NCBI GenBank assembly: GCA_049999765.1
Contig: JBNGIQ010009234.1
Location: 185,557-231,105, forward strand
From: Phaeoceros laevis
Taxonomy: Eukaryota > Anthocerotophyta > Anthocerotopsida > Notothyladales
Direction of reading: 5' to 3'
Length of the DNA stretch: 45,549 nt
This document shows positions 20,563 through 29,822 of this stretch, piece after piece (positions within the stretch are counted from its first letter, which is position 1; each line of letters begins with the position of its first letter). The notes below the pieces were generated by a model, which saw only the letters and a program-made list of their open reading frames with translations, ran no database searches and was not told where the DNA came from. The translations under genes and the position numbers were made by a program.

Positions 20563-23500
20563 CTACGAGGCTCTCCTCTTCTTCGCAGCTGGGTATTCAG
20601 TTTTAACAGATTTAGTGGCTTTGGTAGTTGGCTTCTCCGACTTCCTAACCAAACGCTTTCTACTCACAGGCTGAAGGCTGTCTCCCTCGCTCTCCAGTTT
20701 CAGGTCGGTCTTCTCACCTGTTAAACGGGGGAAAATACAACGAGGGTGGGAAAAAAAGTCGGGTAATCCTGCAACTGCAACGGTCATCTCACATACGTAG
20801 TCACCTCTTTCAGACGAAGTCCTATCAAGGGTGATCTCTGAGTCTGTTGCTGGACCATTCTCTACTTTGACTGTGACCACATCGGTCGATGCCTCTTCTG
20901 GCATGCTGCATCTACCTCTGAAAGGGGGAAGATAGCAAAACCTGCACGGTGAGGGAGCTTAATCAGTAGTTGCTTTTGAAGTATCGAAGCCGTGAAGCAT
21001 GAACAAACAACGAGATAAAGCTTCTGAAACTTACCACTCATCAGGTAAGTCATCGGTACTGAAGTTTGGCGGCAGTGATCGCCATTTCAGACACTTGTCA
21101 CACTGGGCCCATCCACGGTCTGGGATCAACCCGACATCATTCTTGACCTACATCCAAGATACAGACAACAGGTTGGAATGAGCAGGTAGAAGTCGGACAA
21201 CCACATAACCTAACCTTCACGTATTATGCAAACGCAGCACCTGTTCCAGCTTCTCAAATTCATCCTCCCAGTATTCGTGAACCTCCTTAGCAAGCTTCCT
21301 CTCCAACTCCACATATGCTGCACAGTCCTCGAATGCCTGCTTTGTGTTCAAAACTCCACCTCTGCCATTGCCTTCCTGGTGCCACAAACGTGAAAAAGAC
21401 AACATAAAATTTTTCCTGACTGAAATAACAGTTAGAATCTAACTTCTATAGGCTTGGTGAGAAGGAAGGCTGAAGCATAACATCGTCCTACCCATAATGC
21501 AGTTGTGTCAAGCACACCAATGACACCACGTCCAACATCAGCACTGTGTACCATCCGGCCTACTCGTTTGTAAGCCTGAGAGTCAAGACACCGGGCAACC
21601 AGAAATAGAACGCTGGCATCAAATCTATGCAAACAAGCTAGAGGAGAGGATCAGCATAGCGGGGGTCTAAAAAGATTCGCAACATACAATAGAAACGTCA
21701 TCAGCTTGCTACAGATAGGAATGTATAGAGAACAATTGCTTGCCTTGAACCACAGTTGAGTCGCTATGACTGTAAAGTCATGCGACCCAAACATAGACAG
21801 GGAAAGTAAAGTCTACCTCAATGAGCCTGCCATGCCAATAGAGAAACACCCCGGAATTGCCCAATTCTCTTTCTCTTGCACTAAAGCCAAGTGTCAAGGA
21901 CAGTTGCTTGCCTTCCACCACTAGCTGCTTCCGTCTTCTCCTGGTTAGCGATTCATCAAGCCTTCTAGTTTTGACCTATCAAAAGACATGATGTATAGAC
22001 CGCAGTAAGCACCTACACTGATAGAAGAATCAATAATCAGCAACACAATTTGTGATAAAAAGTTGATACAGCTTACCACTGTCTTTTGGATGTAAACCTT
22101 CATCTTTGGGTGCAAAAAGAGAACTTCCATATAAGCTCGAAGTGAGTAATCAAGTGGGACCTAATATTGAACTAACTGGTTAGTCGTTTGCCCTTTGTCT
22201 CTTCTTAATTGAACCTACTTAGAATGGAGTAAACAATTTCAAGAAGTGCAAGTCATCATCCAGCTGAACACACCAAGGGATTATTGAGGGCTCACCTTCT
22301 GACTAGTCTGCCCTGGACGAGTCCGAGCACGTTTCGATGTGATAACAATGTCGTTTTCATCCTCGCCTTTCCCATCCCACTTCAATCTATATTCAGTTCC
22401 CCATCTTTCCAGATTGTAGACATATATGCGCGTACCAGTACCAATACCAGTACCAGAGATTTTTTCAAACTCAACCCCAAGCTTGAATTTGTTGAATGGC
22501 GAGTGCTCCTTTATGGCTTTTAAGTTCTTCTTAGCTTCCTCTTCACTCTGTGCTTCCTTGTCATACTCCATTCGTCCAGCTTTTAAATGCCAGGTCACAA
22601 TAGGTATTTCCAAGACCTGTAAAGGGAGTCCCTTGGCAGTTAAGGCTCTTTCACATTGTAGTCTGCGTACACCAGTAAACAAACGTACCATAGAGAATAG
22701 AGACACGAGGCAGACGTTTTGTGGACAATAGGGCAGGGCCATCTATCAGCATCAAAACGAAGTGGACGAGGACCCACGGGGAAGAACATATCTTACATCC
22801 TTGCCCTTGTTGAAGGACCTTGACAGGAACCCAATAGAACGACTCTCTTTTTTTTGAGTCAGTACAACTACATCATCTCCAATTCTCATCGACCCTGACT
22901 TTAAGCGTACGGAATAGTAGTGTTAGTGGCCACAAAAGACAGTCCAGATAAGCTATATACACAATGGCGACTTTAATACATGATGCAAAAACGAAATAAC
23001 CATGGAGTCAATAGGCTACCTTAAAACCCACACCAAAGCAACCAATTTGGTCCACATTTTCTTCTGCTGCATTTTCGTGCCCAAAAGAAAGCATTCTGCA
23101 AATCTCCTTGTGATCCATCCCTTTTCCATTATCTGCGAGCTGCAGCATTGGAATTGGAGTGTCCTGTTCCATGAGCTTGCCCATCTCTACAGAGATCTCA
23201 AGCCTGGCAAGCAAGTTAAAAGATTAATGGTCCAACACCGCAGCGATAAGGTCCTCAATCCACAGGACAAAAAAAACTACGCAAAACAGGGTTCCACAAT
23301 GGTTACCGTGTTGCTGATGCATCTCGTGCATTATCAATCAGCTCAGCAATACCCCCAAATAACCAAGAGGCATGGTTCTGACTCAAGGTTTTGAGATAAT
23401 TTGGATGCATCTGTGCAGAAAATGACACTGCAACCTGTGGCACTTGCGGTAGTTCTGGTTGTGGAGGTTGTACAACAGCTGCCACAGAGAAATGAGAGTG

Positions 23501-24584
23501 CAGATACTCAGGAGGGGTGCAAAGGCTTGAATTCACGTTGTAGGTCCAGAGAGCATACCTGGATTACCTTGCAGGCGTGGATCTCTATTTCTTGCTGTGG
23601 GACGGGGAGTTTCTCCATGCCCGTCATCCAAGGGAGCAGTAGTCCTCCCTGGACCGAATATCTGCATTCCTGGAGATGGTGACCTGTAGTAACTAACATA
23701 AACAGGAATGCCACAGTGTTGTGGCTTCTCGCTTGGAGGATTGAAGAAAAGCTCCCACCCTTCAAAGCGTACAGCTGCAATCTGCAAGTTCCAGAATGCC
23801 TTACTCAGAGGGTAACAATTGTCGTTAGCCAGAAAAGTCTGCATTTACCGACATATCACAAGATCAGGGCAGCCAGCAGCGCAGGCTTGGATTACTTACC
23901 CATTTCTTCCTTTGCAGATAGGAGGTGAATGTCTTCCATTCCTCCACGGCTGTTGCCTTATCCCCATATGGATATGCAAGAAAGCTCGGAAACACATCCA
24001 CGGGTTGTGGTGATGTAGCCTCCATCTTGTAGATGTGCAAGGGAGATAGATGTGGCCTGACAACGAATACAAGACTTATGAGATGCCAGGATTCAATATA
24101 TGCTGAATAGAAAAGGGAGAACTTCATACACCTAGTAAGGTACTCACACTTTGAACGGAGTGGGATCAAATGTCACAATTTGAGAAATCCTTTTCTGGTC
24201 CTTCATCAAATCTGCCACCCACTGCACTACTTCACCTGCAGACACAGGCACACTTGTTTGATGGTACATCCAGAAAAATAATGCTGTATTGAATCTCAAA
24301 GACATATGCTCACCTTGGGCTTCTTTCGCCCGAACTTGATGCCTGGGAAATAGGTAATAATCTGAACTGCCCCGAGGAGGGCATGGTAGCGGATCCCGTG
24401 GCGGCTGCGACGGAAGAGGCCGAGCGTTAGGCTCCTCCACGTACCTCGGAGACGTTGTGACGGGTTCTGAGCCTCCGTCTCTCAAGTTCCACTGTGCTGG
24501 CAAAGAGATTCCGGGTCCTGAATACATGGCAGCACGCATAGAAGACGATGTCGCTCCAAGCGCTTCGTGCCCTTGTGGATACAT
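20563..24584 (-). CDS. MORC-type GHKL ATPase with CW zinc finger and long N-terminal extension, 16 exons
   Basis: MORC ATPases dimerise on ATP and compact chromatin in gene silencing. Sixteen exons sum to exactly 810 codons: 24314-24584, 24148-24235, 23900-24056, 23568-23781, 23307-23478, 23020-23203, 22797-22898, 22689-22742, 22296-22616, 22077-22160, 21817-21975, 21492-21575, 21241-21375, 21035-21147, 20805-20941, 20563-20717. After about 250 residues of extension comes the GHKL domain: GGIAELIDNARDAS (N-box), LADNGKGMD (G1) and IGCFGVGFKSGSMRIGDD (G2). An S5-like segment follows (GTRIYVYNLERWGTEYRL; YSLRAYMEVLFLHPKMKVYI). The CW finger is WAQCDKCLKWRSLP...LPDEWFCYLPPF...CSMPEE. The tail is basic (SRKRLVRKSEK, KKRR), probably nuclear-localising. 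The extension contains FTSYLQRKKW and AAVRFEGWELFFNPPS, faintly like the end of a SPOC fold. The order ATPase-S5-CW is that of animal MORC3/4. Confidence 0.88.
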
Positions 24585-26032
24585 TGCAGGCAGGAAAATG
24601 CTTTCAAGAGCTGGTGACCACGGGAATGATCCAAGCGCCCCTGCTTTCGTTGACTTGATATCCCCAACTTAGGACGGACGAATACGGAGCTGCCATGGAT
24701 AATGTGGTCACAACGCCTTACACTGATCAGTCTGCGCTGACAAGAACACAACCAAATGGTGCTTGGAACCTCACTAGATTTACCAGTATCCGGGGGGCGA
24801 GCGTGCTCCATGCGTCCCTGCCTTTGCCACAGCCCTGCAAATACGGTAAGACAATAATGCCACCACTTTTTTGTGAGACATTTGAATGAGAGGGAGCCCC
24901 GCCGCTACCGCTCAAGAGCGGAGTACGCCATTGAGCAGTGCAGTCAATCTCAGCCAACAGAAGCTGTGAAGACATGCAGGAAAATTTTCAGACCAAGAGG
25001 TGCAAAAATAGGAATCAGCAAGAAAAACAACCATGGTGCTTCCAGCTTCCGCTCCGGCAAGAAAATCCGGTGAGGACGTTCTACGACAGCTCTCAGCGTC
25101 TCAATTGAAAAATGTCACGCTCTGCTCTGGCGCCTAGCCTACCACTGCATTCTGGCTCATGCAAGAGCGGAAAGAATCGCACCTCGCTTTGGACAGAGGG
25201 CCGGTGGCTGCCCTGGCAGCGGTCCAGGGGCACCAGAGCCGCTTCCCGCCACTTCAGCACTGTCCTGACAGTAAACAGGGTGGCGCAACAGATCTACCTG
25301 AGATCATGGCGAAGCTCGGAACGTGGCTCTGGACATCGAACTCCAAACATCGAACTTCGAATAACGAAGACCGCTTTCAATTCGGCACTAGCGCCGTCAA
25401 TTTCCTATCCAACGCATGGCGATTTGTTAATATTTCCCCGATACGCCAGAATCAGCGTACAGGATAGTAACCACTCGGATACTTGTATCTAGGATAAGCA
25501 CGAAAAGCACTGGTCAAAGCACGAGAAAGACCATCTCTCTCTCCCTCTGGGGAGTCTCTTCAAGCTTAAGTGCGTAATAAAGTTCCTTCCTTCCTCTCTC
25601 TGGGAGTCTGGGGAGTCTCCTCACGTTCCGTTACTCCGTAAAGATAAATGATACATGATAATAATATTTCTGAATGGCAATCCCGTCACTGTCGTGTGAC
25701 TCATGTCCCGAAAATCTACGCAATTTTTCAAAGCAACTTTACTGCGATTTTTGTGGGCCTGACGCCCGCTGATCGATGACAGTTGTGTTATGGGCTGCGC
25801 GTTTCTCGAGGAGATGGGCGTGGATTGCCGACAGGCACGGCAGTACAAGAGTCTTTCGTCTCGGACATCTCATTTCACGCTCCCTCCTCTACCGTAGGTG
25901 CTCGCGTGATTCGCCACTATGTGGCCAAACCCTCATCAAGTTCTGCAAATCACTTACACACAGATTCCCAGTTCCATAGCACATTCTTGCTTGCACCGGA
26001 CGTGAGGAGAGTTTCGAGTTTGCAACACTCTG
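24585..26032. other. Intergenic region between MORC 5' end and PPR 3' end
   Basis: No supportable gene. CT-rich tracts at 25540-25620 repeat GGGGAGTCTC/GGGAGTCT several times. It should hold the MORC promoter and the PPR 3' UTR. Short plus frames (25112-25492, 25783-26097) show no domain. Confidence 0.45.
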
Positions 26033-29000
26033 TCAATGTCGGTCCCCACAAGAACAGGACCCATTTAAAAAGTGATGCACACGGTGTGCATCTCTGACTA
26101 TGATCTCTCTCTTTTCAAGGATTGAGAGGACCTTCGAGGCACTATGACAGTCATTGCACATCCGAAGATTCTTTGAAATGAGCAAGGTTGTACCACCTGG
26201 GGTGTTCAGGAGGCCATAGGCCATGGCGAGTTTCTCAGCATGTCCACACAAAGTGTCTTCCTTTTCAATGTTAGATACTGCCTTCAGGACAACCTCTGTG
26301 TGAGGCACATGACCTCCCGCACCCTTCAAGCTCATATTCATTTGTTTCAACTTCCATAAAATATCAGCTCTCCTTTCTCCAACTGTGAACTCGTGGACCT
26401 CATTCTCCACTTCAATGCAGGCATTAGCAGGCTTCTTCCAAGCACCTACAGACTTTCTCAAGCTTTCTATCCTAAACGCATCTCTCCACCTGCCTGCATT
26501 TGCATAGATGCTTGCCATAAGCACATATGAACTCGCACTTTGAGGATCCAATGTGATAAGCTGATCAAAGCATCGCCTGCCACGCTCCATGTCTCCATGG
26601 CTTTTGCAGGCACTCAGCAAAGATTTCCATCCTACAGCACTGTCCTCAATCGCCATTTTTTTTAGTGCATTCTCAGCTTCATCTAACCTGCCTGAACGCC
26701 CAAAAAGGTCAATCATGCAGGTATAGTGATAGACACTAGGAGAAATGCCATGGTCTTTCATGCTTCTGAAGTACCATCGGCCCTCATCAACCAGGCCCCC
26801 ATGACTGCATGCCACAAGGAGACAACTGAATGTAGAATCATTGGGTTTGACACCCTGCTGACGCATCTCGTCAAAACAGAGTATCGCATTCTGAACATTG
26901 CTATGCTCAGCATGGCCATTCAGCAGAAAATTCCATGTCACCACATCTTTCACGTGCAATCTGTCAAAAATTTTGCGGGCATCATCTAGACGCCCACATT
27001 TTGCATACATATCCACGAGGCAGCTGCCAATAAACAAATTACTTTCCAGCCCCCTTTCTTGAATCTGGGCGTGAAGCTGCCTTCCCTGGAGCAGAGCCCC
27101 CACGCTTCCACATGCCATGAGGAGGCTGACAAATGTATGCTCAACAGGAATGATTTCCTCATGTTGCATACGTGCATGCAGAGCAAGGGCTTCTTGACCA
27201 AAGCCATGCTGCACATATCCTGTGATTATGGCATTCCAAGTCTGTACACTTCTTGTAGGCAGCCTGTCAAATACACTGCGAGCATCCTCCAACCTTCCAA
27301 ATTTTGAATACATATCCACCAGGCAGCTGCCAACACCCACATCAGCTTCCATTCCCCGTTGTTGGATTTGTGCATGAAGGTGCCTCCCCTCATGCAGTGC
27401 CCCGATACTGGCACATGCTTGCAGGAGGCAAGTGAAAGTAATATGATCAGCTGGGGTCATGCCCTCCTGTTGCATGCTTGCATAAATATTAAGGGCTTCT
27501 CGAGCAAGCCCATGCTGAGTATATCCTGCAATGATGGCAGTCCATGTCACTATGTTCTTGGCAGGCAACTCATCAAACACTTGGCGGGCATCCTCTAGTC
27601 TTCCACATTTGGCATACATATCCACCAGGCAGCTGCCAACAACCACATCAGACAGGAAGCCCCTCCGGCAAATCTCAGAATGAAGTTGCCTGCCTTGGTG
27701 CAGGGCGCCAACACTAGCACATGCTCGCAGAAGGCAGGCAAATGTGATTTGATCAGCTGGGCTTGTAATATCATGCCGCATACTTGCATACATGTCAAGG
27801 CCTTCTTGAGCAAACCCTTCCTGAACGTATCCTGCAATCATGGCAGTCCATGTCACCACATTCCTCTTGGGCAAAGTATCGAACACACTACGAGCATCCT
27901 CTAAGCTCCCACATTTTACATACATGTCCACCAAGCCGTTGCCAATGGCCACATCAGCTTCCAGACCCCTTTCATGGATCTGTGTGTGAAGTTGTTTCCC
28001 CTTGCATAGAGCTCCCACGCTGGCACATGCTTGAAGGAGGCACACAAAAGTGACACGATTGGCTTTAGTGCCCTCCTGTTCCATGCGTGAATACAAAGTG
28101 AGGGCTTCCTGACCCATTCCTTGCTGACTGTATCCTGCGATCATTGCAGTCCATGTCACCACATTCCTCATAGGTAGTCTGTCAAACACTCTGCGAGCAT
28201 CTCCCAAACTACCACTTTTAGAATACATGTCCACCAAGCAGTTGCCAACAAATACATCCGCCTGCAACCCACTCCGCAAAACATCAGTATGTACTTCCTT
28301 GCCTGAAGCCAAATCCCCTGCGGTGGCACAAGCTTTTAGAACGGCCACAAAAATGTGGGTGTCTGGCTTTGTGCTCGATTCTCGCATTTGCCGATACAGT
28401 TTTATAGCTTCATGGGGCCGTCCGTGTCGAGCATTGGCCAATATAATGGAAGCCCAAATATGGCAGTTCGGGGCAGTAACGTTGCTGAAGACCTGCGTTG
28501 CTTCCTTCAAACTCCCGTGAGATGCATACATAAGGATAATGTGGTTGGCCAAGAACGCATTCGACTTGTACCCGCTTTTTACAGCAAGAGCATGAACACG
28601 CCTACCCAGAACCAGATCCTTTTGCAAAATACACCTCTTGAGAACTCGATAAAACAAAGAGTCGCTGATGTGAGAACCTCCCTGCACCAGAAGGTCTAAC
28701 GCTTCCACAGCCTCCCTGAACTGTTCCTCCAGAGCTTGACCACTCAAGGTTCCAACCCTTGCGTACCCATCATATCTGGCCTCCTGGCACAAGGCAGATG
28801 GCCCTCCCGCCACAGCATCCCAAATGGCAAGCTGAGAATCTACCCATTGGGGCTTGGAACGGTTGTCTAGCCATAATGCATCCTTACAACTCTTGTGCCT
28901 GAAGTCCGGATGGCGAGGACTTCTCTTATTTTGCCTGTTGTCCCACCAGTCTGTCGGATGAAAGAAGAAATTTCGCCATAGGAGCTCCTGACGCTCCTCC

Positions 29001-29215
29001 TGCGTGATTGCATCAGAAGAAGCAATTGCTGAATTCTGAACAGCACACACGGCCACCAACACAATCTCTGTCCTTTTCGGGCCCACGGACGACGGCAATT
29101 TCGACTCAGGCTCGATCACCCGAGCCGGCTTACAACAGCAGAAGGGCTCCTTCGACGTGTCGTGCTTGAACGCAAAATAAGCGTACTTCCCTTGATTGGC
29201 CTGCTGTCCCAGCAT
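26033..29215 (-). CDS. PLS-class PPR protein with C-terminal DYW deaminase and N-terminal OSB-type PDF motif
   Basis: A single uninterrupted exon of 1,060 codons. PPR-DYW proteins enter plastids or mitochondria, bind an RNA sequence through P-L-S repeats and deaminate a target C to U. Residues ~79-130 (LLWRNFFFHPTDWWDNR, HPDFRHKS, ALWLDNRSKPQWVDSQL) match the PDF motif of organellar single-stranded DNA-binding (OSB) proteins. Six ~100-residue PLS units follow (about residues 185-800), with recurring LVDMYAKCG, DARxVFD, TWTAMIAGY and EAL. E/E+ motifs come next (GWKSLLSACKSHGDMERGR). The DYW domain keeps its zinc and catalytic residues (CGHAEKLA, CNDCHSASK, CSCGD) but ends DRH instead of DYW, and its PG box is degenerate (KKPANACIEV). 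The start is the first in-frame ATG after a stop. Another frame (29116-29436) may encode the true transit-peptide end. The gene is divergent from CEP44. Confidence 0.93.
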   Translation of the reverse strand: MLGQQANQGKYAYFAFKHDTSKEPFCCCKPARVIEPESKLPSSVGPKRTEIVLVAVCAVQNSAIASSDAITQEERQELLWRNFFFHPTDWWDNRQNKRSPRHPDFRHKSCKDALWLDNRSKPQWVDSQLAIWDAVAGGPSALCQEARYDGYARVGTLSGQALEEQFREAVEALDLLVQGGSHISDSLFYRVLKRCILQKDLVLGRRVHALAVKSGYKSNAFLANHIILMYASHGSLKEATQVFSNVTAPNCHIWASIILANARHGRPHEAIKLYRQMRESSTKPDTHIFVAVLKACATAGDLASGKEVHTDVLRSGLQADVFVGNCLVDMYSKSGSLGDARRVFDRLPMRNVVTWTAMIAGYSQQGMGQEALTLYSRMEQEGTKANRVTFVCLLQACASVGALCKGKQLHTQIHERGLEADVAIGNGLVDMYVKCGSLEDARSVFDTLPKRNVVTWTAMIAGYVQEGFAQEGLDMYASMRHDITSPADQITFACLLRACASVGALHQGRQLHSEICRRGFLSDVVVGSCLVDMYAKCGRLEDARQVFDELPAKNIVTWTAIIAGYTQHGLAREALNIYASMQQEGMTPADHITFTCLLQACASIGALHEGRHLHAQIQQRGMEADVGVGSCLVDMYSKFGRLEDARSVFDRLPTRSVQTWNAIITGYVQHGFGQEALALHARMQHEEIIPVEHTFVSLLMACGSVGALLQGRQLHAQIQERGLESNLFIGSCLVDMYAKCGRLDDARKIFDRLHVKDVVTWNFLLNGHAEHSNVQNAILCFDEMRQQGVKPNDSTFSCLLVACSHGGLVDEGRWYFRSMKDHGISPSVYHYTCMIDLFGRSGRLDEAENALKKMAIEDSAVGWKSLLSACKSHGDMERGRRCFDQLITLDPQSASSYVLMASIYANAGRWRDAFRIESLRKSVGAWKKPANACIEVENEVHEFTVGERRADILWKLKQMNMSLKGAGGHVPHTEVVLKAVSNIEKEDTLCGHAEKLAMAYGLLNTPGGTTLLISKNLRMCNDCHSASKVLSILEKREIIVRDAHRVHHFLNGSCSCGDRH

Positions 29216-29436
29216 TGGGTAGGATGCACAGGGTCACGATCCTGCTGAGAACTTGCCTCAGTGAGCTCCCATTGCCCTAATCCACCCACATTGGCCCGCA
29301 CGCTGCCATCCATAGACGACAGCTGCTTGAATATTGAGCTTGTCTGCAACCTGTCAATGGTTCCTCCCTGTTGCTCCAAAATGCCCGACTGGTGGAGCGC
29401 CAAACTTGGCAGCAGGATCTGCAATGGCAGCGCCAT

Positions 29437-29822
29437 GTCATTCCGAGGGCGCCAGGGCAGGCTGGCGTTGTGACGTGAAACCTCAGTTCAGGGATCGTCG
29501 TCTCCGATCAAGGTAGGGCCGGCCACACCACATGCCTGCTGTGGCATTCCTAAATGGTTTCAGTGCACTCCAAGACCCGCCTGAACACGAATTCTGCAAA
29601 GCATATACAAAAGCTGCTGGTTGAATCTCACTGAATCTCAGGAACCAGTGGCCACCTCGGAACCACTCCGATGGCACAGTCTTCTGTACATATCGTGATT
29701 GTGCCCTAAAATGCACAAAAAAACGCATGACAGTTGTTTCTTGCCGCAACGTGCTTCTTACCAAGAAGGCTCGTTTGTCTGTAAACCGTAGAGAACTGTA
29801 GCTTGAATTGCAAGGTCGCAGG
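29437..29822. other. Shared upstream region of divergent PPR and CEP44 genes
   Basis: About 390-600 bp separate the two start codons on opposite strands, so the interval probably works as a bidirectional promoter. I see no clear TATA box. Confidence 0.4.
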
